Below the pieces are notes generated by a model. The model made no database searches. It was not told where the DNA came from and saw only the letters and a list, made by a program, of their open reading frames with translations. This document shows, one piece after another, positions 34,653 through 42,982 of a stretch of DNA of 64,000 nt (position 1 is the stretch's first letter; each line of letters begins with the position of its first letter). A program made the translations under genes and the position numbers. Source of the DNA: Myxococcus llanfairpwllgwyngyllgogerychwyrndrobwllllantysiliogogogochensis (GTDB taxonomy: Bacteria; Myxococcota; Myxococcia; Myxococcales; Myxococcaceae); NCBI RefSeq assembly GCF_006636215.1, contig NZ_VIFM01000026.1, forward strand, positions 1 to 64,000, read 5' to 3'.

Positions 34653-36872
34653 GTGCCACGCTCCCGGCTCGCCGTTGCCCTGGAACCGTATCCCCTGCGC
34701 CACCAGCTCGAGGAGGCTGACTGTGGCCCCGCGTGCCTGGAGATGGTTTCGGCGTATCACGGCGCCGCGCACTCGCTGGCCGCGCTGAAGGAACTCGCGC
34801 ACGTCCAGGTCGTGGGCACCTCCCTGCCGGACCTCGCCAGCGCCGCCGAGAAGGTGGGCTTCAAGGTCCGCGCCTTCCATGTCGAGGACCCCTCCGAACT
34901 GGAGGACGAAGAAGGCCAGGCGCTCCTCCCCGGCATCGCCCATTGGGAGGACAACCACTTCGTCGTCCTCTACGCCGTCACCGCCAAGGAGGCCGTCATC
35001 GGAGACCCCGCGCAGGGCCTCCGGCGCATCCCTCGCGCGAAGCTCGCTGAGCACTGGGACGGAATCCTCCTCTCCCTGGAGCCCACCGAGGCCCTCTTCC
35101 GTCCTGTCGCGCTCCCCGTCACCCCCACCCCCTCGCGTCGACTCGGCGCGCTGCGACGCTTTGGCCGGGGACTGCTGCGCTACCGACTGCTGCTGTTCCA
35201 GGTGTTCGTCACCACCGTGCTCCTCCAGGCCCTGGCGCTCGCGCAGCCCCTGCTCATCCAGGGGCTCGTCGACAAGGCCGTGGGCGGAAGGAATGTGTCC
35301 CTGCTCACCGCCGTCGGCGTGGGCCTGGGCGTGCTGCTCGTCGCCCAGGTCGCCGTCGCCATTGCCCGGGGCACAGGGCTCTTCCTCCTGTCCCGAGGCT
35401 TCTCCGCCCTGCTGCTCGCGCAGTTCTGGAAGCGCCTGCTGTCCTTGCCCGTGACGTTCTTCGCCCGGCGCCACCGGGGCGACCTGCTCAAGCGCATCGA
35501 GGACCATCAGCGCATCCGTCGCATCCTCCAGGGTGCCTCGGTGTCCGTGCTGCTCGACCTGGTGATGCTCGTGGGCTACGGCGTGGTGCTCTTCCTCTAC
35601 GACGCCACCGTCTTCGGCATCTTCGCCGCCTGCGCCGCGCTGTACTCACTGTGGACGCTGGTGCTCATGCCCCGGCGCACCGTGCTGGACCACCAGCGCT
35701 TCCGCGTCGCCGCCGAGGCCAGTCGCCTGGAATTGCAGATGCTCAGCGGCATCCAGACGCTCAAGGCGTGTGGTGCCGAGCGTCAGGCGCGCACCCGCTG
35801 GGAGAAGCTCCAGGCGCGCGAGGCCGAGGCCGCCCGCCGCATCTGGCTGCACGACACCGTGCACACCTCCGGCGCGCAGCTCGTCAATCAAGCGATGTAC
35901 GTGGGCATCCTCGTCTACGAGGCCCACCTCGTGCTGGAGGGCCAGCTCACGCTGGGGCAGATGGTGGCCACGCTCGCCATCCTCGGCCTCGCGCTGGCCC
36001 CGATGCAGAACCTGGTGATGTTCATCCACCAGCTCCAGGACGTCGTCATCTCCCTGCGCCGCGTGGACATCGTCTACGAGTCCCAGCCCGAGCTGCGCGA
36101 TGACTCCGGGCCCGTCACCCGCGCGCTCACCCAGGCCCCGGAGCTCCGACTGGATGGCGTCACCTTCCGCTACGGCTCTCCCAACGAGCCGCCCGTGTTG
36201 GATGGCGTGAGCTTCACCCTGCCCGCGGGAAAGATGACGGCGATTGTCGGCCGCTCGGGCGCGGGCAAGACGACGCTCACCCAGGTGCTCTATGGCCTGT
36301 ATCGCCCCGAGCAGGGCCGCGTCCTCTACGACGGCCAGCCCCTGGAGACGTTCGACCCCGTCGCGCTGCGTCGCTCGGTGGCCTTCGTCTTCCAAAAGAC
36401 GGACATCTTTGACGGTACGTTGGCGGACAACATCGCCCTGGGCGACGACGCGCCGGACCCGGAGCGACTGCTGCACGCCGCGCGCACCGCGTGCCTGGAC
36501 GAACTGCTCGCGCTGCCCAACGGCCTGAAGACCCGGATTGGCGAGGCGGGCGTGCGCCTGTCCGGAGGCGAGGAACAGCGGCTCCAGCTCGCGCGCGCCA
36601 TCTATCGGGACCCGCGCGTGCTGTTCCTCGACGAGGCCACCAGCCACCTGGACGCGGCGCTGGAGCGCGCGATTACCGAGGCCCTCCAGCGCGAGGCCGC
36701 CGGACGCACGCTCGTCGTCGTGGCCCACCGGCTGTCCACCGTGCGTCGCGCGGACAAGATTGTCGTGCTCGACAAGGGCCGTGTCGTCGAGGAAGGCACC
36801 CATGACGAGCTGGTGGCCCTGCCCCAAGGCCGCTATCGCGCCCTCGTCGAGAACCAGATGGAGCAGCGATGA
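34653..36872 (+). CDS. Peptidase-containing ABC transporter (C39 bacteriocin-processing type)
   Basis: A 739-residue fusion. Residues about 10-140 are a C39 cysteine peptidase with Cys24 (QLEEADCGPACLEM), His102 (HWEDNHFVVLYAV) and Asp118 (IGDPAQG), all present. Residues about 165-450 are the six-helix ABC membrane domain. Residues about 490-739 are the ATPase: GRSGAGKTTL, LSGGEEQRLQLARAI, VLFLDEATSHLD. Known members cleave leader peptides after a double-Gly and export the product. I start at the GTG at 34653, matching the peptidase's usual N terminus. It forms an operon with the 61-residue protein (ATGA overlap) and converges on the graspetide genes, so it is a candidate exporter for that peptide, although the precursor has no Gly-Gly site. 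Confidence 0.92.
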   Translation: MPRSRLAVALEPYPLRHQLEEADCGPACLEMVSAYHGAAHSLAALKELAHVQVVGTSLPDLASAAEKVGFKVRAFHVEDPSELEDEEGQALLPGIAHWEDNHFVVLYAVTAKEAVIGDPAQGLRRIPRAKLAEHWDGILLSLEPTEALFRPVALPVTPTPSRRLGALRRFGRGLLRYRLLLFQVFVTTVLLQALALAQPLLIQGLVDKAVGGRNVSLLTAVGVGLGVLLVAQVAVAIARGTGLFLLSRGFSALLLAQFWKRLLSLPVTFFARRHRGDLLKRIEDHQRIRRILQGASVSVLLDLVMLVGYGVVLFLYDATVFGIFAACAALYSLWTLVLMPRRTVLDHQRFRVAAEASRLELQMLSGIQTLKACGAERQARTRWEKLQAREAEAARRIWLHDTVHTSGAQLVNQAMYVGILVYEAHLVLEGQLTLGQMVATLAILGLALAPMQNLVMFIHQLQDVVISLRRVDIVYESQPELRDDSGPVTRALTQAPELRLDGVTFRYGSPNEPPVLDGVSFTLPAGKMTAIVGRSGAGKTTLTQVLYGLYRPEQGRVLYDGQPLETFDPVALRRSVAFVFQKTDIFDGTLADNIALGDDAPDPERLLHAARTACLDELLALPNGLKTRIGEAGVRLSGGEEQRLQLARAIYRDPRVLFLDEATSHLDAALERAITEALQREAAGRTLVVVAHRLSTVRRADKIVVLDKGRVVEEGTHDELVALPQGRYRALVENQMEQR

Positions 36873-37054
36873 AGCCCGCGCAACGGCCTGACGAGGACGA
36901 CGTGGACGCGGACCCCGCGATGACGGAGGAGCTGCGCGCGGTGATGCATCCGCGTCCCCACCGCGCCCTGCTGTTCACCGCGGTGCTCGTGGTGGTGCTT
37001 GGCGCGGTGGCGTGGCTCGCATCCCGCACGGTGCTCGCCTCGCTGTGGCGATGA
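36869..37054 (+). CDS. Small single-pass membrane protein coupled to the C39 transporter
   Basis: 61 residues: an acidic N terminus (PDEDDVDADPAMTEELRAVMH) and one membrane segment (LLFTAVLVVVLGAVAWLA) ending in VLASLWR. It starts within the transporter's stop codon (ATGA). It could be a short accessory subunit, or the membrane-anchor remnant of an HlyD-type adaptor, which often follows such transporters and is otherwise missing here. Function unknown. Confidence 0.6.
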   Translation: MKPAQRPDEDDVDADPAMTEELRAVMHPRPHRALLFTAVLVVVLGAVAWLASRTVLASLWR

Positions 37055-37129
37055 GGCGAGCGGCGCCCCACTCCGTGCTCGGATGATGCCCGTGTCGTCC
37101 AGCCGCTTCGAGCGCCGGCCCTGTCCCTG

Positions 37130-38083
37130 CTACCCGCGCCGCGCATGACGGACCAGGGCCCGCGCGAAGTGCCCCGCCACGTCCGTGCCCGCGGCCGCGT
37201 CGAAGCCGAGGAACATGGGTGAGCCGTTCAGCTCCAGGAACTTCAGCTCCCCATCCAGGCCGCGCTTGAGGTCCAGCCCCGTCCAGCGCAGGCCGAGCAC
37301 CTCGCACGCCTTCACGCACTGCCGAGCCACCTCGTCCGGCAGCACCATCTGCTCAATCCGCTCCTCGTTCTGCCGGAAGTCCAACGCGGAGGTGACGATG
37401 CGCAGGGAGGCGATGATTTCGCCATCCAGCACGTACACGCGGAGGTCCTCGCCCGGCAGCAGCTCCTGGAAGGTGACGGGCGCGGCGGCCAGCGCGGCGA
37501 GCCGCTCGTCGGTGAGGTCCTCCGGCAGCAGCTCCCGCGTGGCGGCGCCCCCCATGACGGGCTTGTAGGCCACGCGCCCGCTCGCGGCGAAGCGGCGCAC
37601 CGCCTCCGCGTCATTCGTCCACAGCGTCCGGGGCACCGGCAGACCCGCGGCCTTCAAGGCGCTGAGCTGCACGGGCTTGTGCAACAGCCAGTCCGCCGAG
37701 GGCGGGTTGTACAGCGGCACGCCGAGCTGCTCCCACCGGCCGATGAGCCCCAACAGCAGCGTGCCCTTCTCGCGGAACGCGGTGAGCGTGGTGCGCCAGT
37801 CCTCCGCCATGGCCTCCTCGGCGTCCACCATGAAGGCCAGCGGGTGTGAGTGCAGCCCGCGCAGATACGCGGCGGCGGGGCGGCCCACCGCGCGCCCGTC
37901 CACGAGGATTCCGTCCAGTCCCTCCGTGAGCGACATCCGCGTCTCGTCCGGGAAGGTCAGCGTGTCCACGATGACGCTGTCCACACCCTCCGCACCCAGC
38001 CGTCGCGCCACGTCCTGGATGTGGACGTCCTCGCGAGAACCCACCAGCGCCACCACGCCTGTCCGCGTCGCTTCTTGCGTCAT
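37130..38083 (-). CDS. ATP-grasp peptide ligase (graspetide macrocyclase, MvdD/PsnB-like)
   Basis: The 317-residue protein has an N-terminal pre-ATP-grasp domain (about 8-110, VVALVGSREDVHIQDVARRLGAEG). The ATP-grasp core follows: NPPSADWLLHKPVQLSALKAAGLPVPRTL, a glycine-containing loop PVMGGAATREL, FQELLPGEDLRVYVLDGEII and FLELNGSPMFLGFDAAAGTDV with the metal-binding Glu/Asn. Length and layout match the ligases that form omega-ester or omega-amide bonds between side chains of ribosomal peptides, rather than RimK or glutathione synthetase. The gene begins 52 bp after the 54-codon peptide gene on the same strand, which supports that role. It would use ATP to phosphorylate Glu/Asp side chains and esterify them with Thr. 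Confidence 0.88.
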   Translation of the reverse strand: MTQEATRTGVVALVGSREDVHIQDVARRLGAEGVDSVIVDTLTFPDETRMSLTEGLDGILVDGRAVGRPAAAYLRGLHSHPLAFMVDAEEAMAEDWRTTLTAFREKGTLLLGLIGRWEQLGVPLYNPPSADWLLHKPVQLSALKAAGLPVPRTLWTNDAEAVRRFAASGRVAYKPVMGGAATRELLPEDLTDERLAALAAAPVTFQELLPGEDLRVYVLDGEIIASLRIVTSALDFRQNEERIEQMVLPDEVARQCVKACEVLGLRWTGLDLKRGLDGELKFLELNGSPMFLGFDAAAGTDVAGHFARALVRHARRG

Positions 38084-38135
38084 GGTCCGGCAGCGAAACA
38101 GATGCGCGGGTGCGCATCCAGCGCCGTGCACCGCG

Positions 38136-38300
38136 TCATGCGCGCGAGCCCGGGTCCCCGTCCTTCGTCTCCTCACCCACCATCATCGTGGTCACCTGTC
38201 GGGGCCCCGGTGCCTGGGCCTTCTCCTCGGGCACGAGCCCTTTCACGAACAGCCCGCGTGAAGCTTTCGGCCCGCGCGGGGATGTTTCATTCGTCTTCAT
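38136..38300 (-). CDS. Graspetide (omega-ester RiPP) precursor peptide, plesiocin-like single core
   Basis: A 54-residue peptide. The ATG at 38300 is fixed by a perfect AGGAGGT 4 bp upstream; the in-frame start 13 codons earlier has none. The leader contains G16[10 protein letters not shown], similar to the LF-x-x-x-L recognition element that I recall from plesiocin leaders. Residues 37-44 read TTMMVGEE, exactly the TTxxxxEE core of group-2 graspetides, in which two Thr hydroxyls esterify two Glu carboxylates to make a hairpin. T45, D47 and D49 (TKDGD) could add a further link. There is only one core copy, whereas plesiocin has several. The ATP-grasp gene directly downstream is the expected modifying enzyme. 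No Gly-Gly cleavage site is present. Confidence 0.82.
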   Translation of the reverse strand: MKTNETSPRGPKASRGLFVKGLVPEEKAQAPGPRQVTTMMVGEETKDGDPGSRA

Positions 38301-38459
38301 GCGACCTCCTGCGTCGAAGAGTGTGTCCGCCCGCGGCAAGGCGCCACTTCAACCCCAGACACGCACCGCCCGGAGAGGAGGGGCCCGGGTGACCCGTTTG
38401 ACGTAAGGGAAACCATTCATGAATATTCTGGTTCCCCCGCATTTTCCGAGGAGTCGGGA
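38301..38459. promoter_or_regulatory. Divergent promoter region: graspetide operon and M43 protease
   Basis: For the plus strand, TTGACG at 38398-38403 with a 17-bp spacer to GAATAT is a possible promoter for the protease. Two short palindromes overlap it: ATTCATGAAT at 38415-38424 and GAATATTC at 38421-38428. This is the most AT-rich patch of the region. For the minus strand only the strong ribosome binding site is obvious. Confidence 0.4.
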
Positions 38460-39371
38460 ATGTCCCGTATCATCGTTCGTCGCAGCGGCCGTTTCGCGGT
38501 TCTTGTTGGCACCCTCGCCGCGCTCGCCGGTTGTTCCACTCCTCCCCCGGAGGGGCAGGCCGAGCCCACGCCTCCCCCGGCGGAGGAGCAGCCCACGCAG
38601 CAGGTGCTCAACGCCCGTGGCTGTGGCGTGAATCCGTCCGCCGAGGAGATGGCGGAGATGGAAGGCCGCTTCGCGATGGAGCGCGCGGTGTCTGACTTCG
38701 CGCGGCCGAACGGCTCGGTGACCATCCCCACCTACTTCCATGTCATCAACAAGGGCACGGGCGTGGCGAACGGCGACATCACCGCCGCCATGATTACCAA
38801 CCAGATGAACGTGCTGAACGCCGCGTACGCGAACACGCCGTTCAAGTTCACGCTGACGGCGACGGACCGCACCACGAACACCACCTGGTACAACCTGTCC
38901 TCGGGCTCGTCCGCCGAGCGCGCCATGAAGACGGCGCTGCGCAAGGGCGGCAAGAACGCGCTCAACATCTACAGCGCGAACCTGAGCGGCGGCCTGCTGG
39001 GCTGGGCGACGTTCCCTTCCAGCTACGCCAGCAACCCGACGATGGACGGCGTGGTGATTCTGTTCTCCAGCGTCCCGGGCGGCACCGCGTCGCCGTACAA
39101 CCTGGGTGACACGGGCACGCACGAGGTCGGCCACTGGCTGGGCCTGTACCACACGTTCCAGGGCGGCTGCTCCGGCTCGGGTGACTCGGTCAGCGACACG
39201 CCGGCGGAGGCCTCTCCCGCCTACGGCTGCCCCACGGGCCGCAACACCTGCTCGACGGCTGGCAACGACCCCATCACCAACTTCATGGACTACTCCGACG
39301 ACTCCTGCATGAACACGTTCACCACGGGTCAGTCGGCCCGCATGGACTCGCAGGCCCTCACCTACCGCTGA
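38460..39371 (+). CDS. M43-family (pappalysin-like) zinc metalloprotease, lipoprotein
   Basis: A 303-residue protein with signal and lipobox ([10 protein letters not shown]), a Pro-rich linker and an M43 catalytic domain. The zinc site is H221-E-V-G-H225-W-L-G-L-Y-H231, with Glu222 as the general base, and the Met-turn region is [18 protein letters not shown]. Cysteines around the zinc site ([16 protein letters not shown]) fit the usual disulfides. It is probably a secreted or surface protease. GAGGAG lies just upstream of the start. The divergent graspetide operon shares its promoter region, but a functional link is unproven. Confidence 0.92.
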   Translation: MSRIIVRRSGRFAVLVGTLAALAGCSTPPPEGQAEPTPPPAEEQPTQQVLNARGCGVNPSAEEMAEMEGRFAMERAVSDFARPNGSVTIPTYFHVINKGTGVANGDITAAMITNQMNVLNAAYANTPFKFTLTATDRTTNTTWYNLSSGSSAERAMKTALRKGGKNALNIYSANLSGGLLGWATFPSSYASNPTMDGVVILFSSVPGGTASPYNLGDTGTHEVGHWLGLYHTFQGGCSGSGDSVSDTPAEASPAYGCPTGRNTCSTAGNDPITNFMDYSDDSCMNTFTTGQSARMDSQALTYR

Positions 39372-39404
39372 CGCGGGGTGTTGGACAGCCGTTGACGCGG
39401 AAGG

Positions 39405-39445
39405 CGACGCCGGGGCGCTCATCACGCTCCGGCGTCGTCGTTTTC
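39405..39445 (+). terminator. Rho-independent terminator after the M43 protease
   Basis: A 9-bp stem (CGACGCCGG / CCGGCGTCG) with a 15-nt loop is followed by TCGTTTTC, 33 bp past the stop codon. Confidence 0.65.
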
Positions 39446-39484
39446 AGTGACTTCCTCCGGAGACTCGGGCTCCAATCCGCGCCC

Positions 39485-40780
39485 ATGCAAGCGTTCGCCC
39501 TCCGTGAGGACCGTTTCCTGGATGTGCTCCGGCGTCTCATCGCCCTGACTCCGAAGCTGCAGAACAATCCGAGCGCGGGGCTGGTGCCCGAGGAGCGGCT
39601 CGCCGCGCAGGTGGTGCTGGACGTGCTCGCGCCGCACATCGCCAGTGGCTTCATCCATGCGGAGTCGCTGGCCTCCAAGGGCAATGAGTCCCGTCCCAGC
39701 CTGGTGCTCACCGTGAAGGGCACGGGCGAGGGCGCGGTGGGCTTCGTGGGCGCGCACTTCGACGTGGTCCCCGCCGACGAGCAGGCCGAGGGCTGGGAGC
39801 ACAGTCCCTTCAAGCTTCACGAGGGTCCGGACGGGCTGCTCTACGGGCGAGGCGTCACCGACTGCCTGGGCCACGTCGCGGTGGCGACGGACCTGCTCGC
39901 GCAGCTGGCGGAGTCGGGCGTGCGTCCGCGCCGCACGTTGAAGGTGGTGCTCATCGCGAACGAGGAGTCGTCGGACCTGCCGGGCCTGGGCCTGGGCTAC
40001 GTCGCGGAGCAGGGGCGGCTCAAGGACCTGGCGGGGCAGCCGGTGTTCTGGCTGGACAGCGCGAACTTCGGCCCCACGCTGGGCACCGCGGGCATCAGCC
40101 TGTGGGCGCTGAAGGCCACGGGCGTGGGCGGCCACTCGGGCATGCCGCAGAACTGCGTCAACGCGCTGGAATTGAGCATGGCCGCGTCGCTGGAACTGGC
40201 CCGCTGGTTCCATGCGCGCTACCCGCCCTCGGACGACGAGAAGCGCTGGGGCTTCCTGGCCACCTCCAGCCTCAAGGCCACGGTGGTGGAGGCCACCAAC
40301 ACCAAGGAGACGAAGATTCCCGCCGACGTCACCGTGCGCGGCGACATCCGCCTCACGCCGTTCCACGACCTGGCCGACGTGCGGCGGGCCACCGAGGACT
40401 TCGTGAAGGCGCTGGACGCGCGGCTGGAGCGCGACGACGTGCCGCCGGGCTTCCCCCGCACGCGCACCGCGGACGGCCGGCGCGGCACGGTGTCGCTGCG
40501 CTTCGACGGAGGAGGCACCGAGGGCATCGCCTGCCGGCTGGACTCGCCCGGCCTGCAAGCGTTGAAGGACGCGATGAAGACGGTGCGGGGCGTGGACGCG
40601 GAGCCCTTCTCGCTCACCGGCTCGCTGCCGCTGGTGAGGGACCTGCAGCGTCAGGGCTGCGACGTGCAAATCACGGGCTTCGGGGAGATGAAGTACTACC
40701 ACGCGCCCAACGAGCAGGCACACCTCCAGGACTTCCGCCAGGGCTTCGCCATCCTGCGCGAGCTGCTCGAGCGGCTGTGA
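39485..40780 (+). CDS. M20-family metallopeptidase (ArgE/DapE-like)
   Basis: A soluble 431-residue hydrolase. Metal ligands and catalytic residues of the family are visible: VGAHFDVVPAD (His and catalytic Asp), LYGRGVTDCLG (bridging Asp), VVLIANEESSD (catalytic Glu and metal Glu) and the C-terminal YYHAPNEQAHL (metal His). The dimerisation domain lies between (TGVGGHSGMPQNCVNALE). Members cleave N-acyl amino acids or dipeptides using two zincs; the substrate is not clear. I start at the ATG at 39485, as the upstream frame runs through the terminator. Confidence 0.92.
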   Translation: MQAFALREDRFLDVLRRLIALTPKLQNNPSAGLVPEERLAAQVVLDVLAPHIASGFIHAESLASKGNESRPSLVLTVKGTGEGAVGFVGAHFDVVPADEQAEGWEHSPFKLHEGPDGLLYGRGVTDCLGHVAVATDLLAQLAESGVRPRRTLKVVLIANEESSDLPGLGLGYVAEQGRLKDLAGQPVFWLDSANFGPTLGTAGISLWALKATGVGGHSGMPQNCVNALELSMAASLELARWFHARYPPSDDEKRWGFLATSSLKATVVEATNTKETKIPADVTVRGDIRLTPFHDLADVRRATEDFVKALDARLERDDVPPGFPRTRTADGRRGTVSLRFDGGGTEGIACRLDSPGLQALKDAMKTVRGVDAEPFSLTGSLPLVRDLQRQGCDVQITGFGEMKYYHAPNEQAHLQDFRQGFAILRELLERL

Positions 40781-40816
40781 GTGGAGCAGGGCCGCGCGCT
40801 CTCGCGGGGGCCCCTG

Positions 40817-40826
40817 TGTATATACA
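40817..40826 (+). promoter_or_regulatory. 10-bp palindrome upstream of the aminotransferase gene
   Basis: TGTATATACA stands out in GC-rich DNA, 63 bp before the start codon. It could be a -10-like element or an operator for a GntR- or LacI-type regulator. Confidence 0.3.
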
Positions 40827-40889
40827 GTGAGACATGGACCCTGCTTCCGCCCGCGTCGGGCCGGAGCGCTGCCGAGGAGCGGTGACGCC

Positions 40890-42050
40890 GTGAGAGACCT
40901 GCTGATGATTCCGGGGCCGGTGGAGTTCGAGCAGGAGGTGCTTCAGGCCCTGGGGGCGCCCTCCTACGGCCACACGGACCCGGCCTTCATCGCCATCTTC
41001 GGCCGGGCGTTGAAGCGGCTTCGCGACGTGAGCCTCGCTCCCGGCGCGCAGCCCTTCGTGGTGTCCGGCTCCGGCACGTTGGCCATGGAGCTGGCGGTGG
41101 CGAACCTCGTCGAGCCCGGTGACGCCGCCCTGGTGGTGAATACGGGTTACTTCAGCGACCGGATGGCGAAAATCCTGGAACGGCACGGCGCGAAGGTGAC
41201 GCACGTGCGCGCCCCTCCTGGTGACGCGCCGACGGTGGAGGAGGTGGAGACGCACCTGAAGCGCGGCGGCTTCAAGGTGATGACCGTCACGCACGTGGAC
41301 ACGTCCACCGGCGTGCTCACGCCCGTGGAGGGCCTGTCGCGGGTGGCGCGCGAGTTGGGCGTGCTGTCGGTGGTGGACGGCGTGTGCGCTACGGCGGGCG
41401 AGTCGTTCCACCAGGACGCGTGGGGCGCGGACGTGTACCTCACCGCGAGCCAGAAGGCCGTGGGCGTGCCGCCGGGGCTGGCGCTGCTCACCGTGGGGCC
41501 GCGCGCGCTGGAGGCGTGGAAGAAGCGCCGCGTACCGGTGGCCAGCGTGTACTCCGACTGGGCGGAGTGGCTGCCCATCATGGAGGCGTACGAGGCGGGC
41601 AAGCCGGCCTACTTCGCCACGCCGCCCGTCAACCTGGTGTGCGCGCTGGACGTGAGCCTGGGACAGATTCTCGCCGAGGGCCTGGAGGCCCGCTTCGCGC
41701 GGCACCAGCGCCTGGCCCGCGCCTTCCGCGCCGCGTGGAGTGGGTTGGGCCTGCGCATGCTGCCGGTGTCCGAGGCGGTGACGGCGAACACGCTGAGCGC
41801 CGTCTACTACCCGGAGGGCGTGGACGCGTCGCTGGTGGGCCGCGTGAAGGCCGAGGGCGTGGTGGTGGCCGGTGGACTCCACCCGGACCTCAAGGCGCGC
41901 TACTTCCGCGTGGGCCACATGAACCGCGTGGGCCCCGCGGATTTGCTGACCACCGTGGGGGCCGTGGAGCGCGCGCTGAGGGCCGCCGGCCACCGCTGTG
42001 AGCCCGGTGCGGGCCTCGCCGCCGCCGAGGCCTCCCTCACCGCCCGCTGA
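40890..42050 (+). CDS. Class V aminotransferase, alanine--glyoxylate / serine--pyruvate type
   Basis: The 386-residue PLP enzyme opens LLMIPGPVEFEQEVLQALGAPSYGHTDPAF, the signature start of this subgroup (also phosphonate and purine-catabolic aminotransferases). The PLP lysine lies in YLTASQKAVGVPPGLALL and the Asp that holds the PLP nitrogen in VVDGVCATAGE. It transfers an amino group from alanine or serine to glyoxylate or pyruvate. The GTG at 40890 is chosen because GAGGAG precedes it at good spacing and it fits the family N terminus. The C terminus has a short extra tail. Confidence 0.9.
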   Translation: MRDLLMIPGPVEFEQEVLQALGAPSYGHTDPAFIAIFGRALKRLRDVSLAPGAQPFVVSGSGTLAMELAVANLVEPGDAALVVNTGYFSDRMAKILERHGAKVTHVRAPPGDAPTVEEVETHLKRGGFKVMTVTHVDTSTGVLTPVEGLSRVARELGVLSVVDGVCATAGESFHQDAWGADVYLTASQKAVGVPPGLALLTVGPRALEAWKKRRVPVASVYSDWAEWLPIMEAYEAGKPAYFATPPVNLVCALDVSLGQILAEGLEARFARHQRLARAFRAAWSGLGLRMLPVSEAVTANTLSAVYYPEGVDASLVGRVKAEGVVVAGGLHPDLKARYFRVGHMNRVGPADLLTTVGAVERALRAAGHRCEPGAGLAAAEASLTAR

Positions 42051-42056
42051 AGCCCT

Positions 42057-42089
42057 CGGGCGGGGTCACCCGCACCCCGGCCCCGCCCG
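42057..42089 (+). terminator. GC-rich hairpin after the aminotransferase
   Basis: A perfect 9-bp stem (CGGGCGGGG / CCCCGCCCG) with a 15-nt loop begins 6 bp after the stop. There is no T-run, so it may need a helper factor. Confidence 0.4.
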
Positions 42090-42319
42090 CTCTCCTGGGC
42101 CTCAAGAATGAAATGTGCCCGAAATCCAAGGGGTTCGTGTGGTGGGTGAACCCTTCCATGGACCCTGGGGCGTGCCGGAACCATTCGACAGGGGTAGAAA
42201 AATATGGGATGGTTGGTAACTAGGAAGTGGGGGGAAGCCGGCGAATCCTGAAAAACCATTGGAAACGCCGGACGTGTCCCCTGAGTCGAGGCAGTGCGAG
42301 CCCCCTCGGGGAGACGACC

Positions 42320-42931
42320 ATGTACGTGGGCACCGAAGCGAGCAGTGGGGGTGGGGCGGCGTGGGAGCTGGAGCAGCGGCGTCTGGCCGCGACGGACGAG
42401 GACCAGGCGCGGGGCATGTTCTTCCAGGGGGCGCTGAGCGTCATCGCGAACCTGGGAGGAGAAGGCGCGGTGGCGCGGTGCAAGGGCGTGGCGGGGGTGT
42501 GGGAAATCAACCCGTTCCACCTGTACTCGGTGTCGCGTTACCTGCGGATGGTGTCCACGGCGGCGCGGCTGCTCGGCCCGCAGCTCAATGGCTTCGACGG
42601 GGTGCTGCACCGGATGGGTTCGCAGGCGACGGTGGACTTCCTGGCGTCGCTGTTCGGCCGGGAGCTGCTGGCGGAGGCGGCGGGCAGTCCGCGGCTGTTG
42701 CTGGAGTCGCTGGGTGACGCGTACCGCATGGCGGTGAGCTACGGAGAGCGGTATCCGCAGTGGACGGGAGAGCGCAGCGCGCGTTTCATCATGCGGCGCG
42801 ACTTCATGCCGGCGGCGTATCACGAGGGTGTGTTGCGCGGAGCGTTGGAGGCGGTGGGCGCGCGCGACGTGAGGGTGATGGGCCGGCAGGTGGCACTGCT
42901 GGAGAGCGAGTACGAGCTGTCCTGGCGGTAG
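42320..42931 (+). CDS. TIGR02265/DUF2378 family protein
   Basis: A soluble 203-residue paralogue of the protein at 9646. It shows the family's blocks clearly: ARGMFFQGALSVIANLGGEGAVARC, a middle FLASLFGRELLAEAAGSPRLLLESLGDAYRMAVSYGER, and RFIMRRDFMPAAYHEGVLRGALEAVGARDVRVMGRQVALLESEYELSW. GGGGAG precedes the ATG. Function unknown; restricted to myxobacteria as far as is known. An AT-richer stretch at about 42190-42230 upstream is the likely promoter. Confidence 0.88.
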   Translation: MYVGTEASSGGGAAWELEQRRLAATDEDQARGMFFQGALSVIANLGGEGAVARCKGVAGVWEINPFHLYSVSRYLRMVSTAARLLGPQLNGFDGVLHRMGSQATVDFLASLFGRELLAEAAGSPRLLLESLGDAYRMAVSYGERYPQWTGERSARFIMRRDFMPAAYHEGVLRGALEAVGARDVRVMGRQVALLESEYELSWR

Positions 42932-42960
42932 GGGCCTGACGCGGCGGTGGGGACAGGCCC
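42932..42960. terminator. Hairpin between convergent genes
   Basis: GGGCCTG and CAGGCCC pair around a 15-nt loop right after the DUF2378 stop and 22 bp before the stop of the ferritin-like gene. It may end transcription from both sides; no T-run is seen. Confidence 0.35.
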
Positions 42961-42982
42961 GCCGCGCCCGGTGTGGAGGACG

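Noticed and set aside
32616-35507. Very long antisense open frame across the mlaF-mlaD region
   Set aside because: A GC-driven shadow; the plus-strand genes carry all motifs and the antisense product is low-complexity His/Arg/Leu.
34653-38300. A microviridin-type locus
   Set aside because: The precursor lacks the PFFARFL leader and the TxKxPSD core; the TTxxxxEE core fits plesiocin-type graspetides instead.
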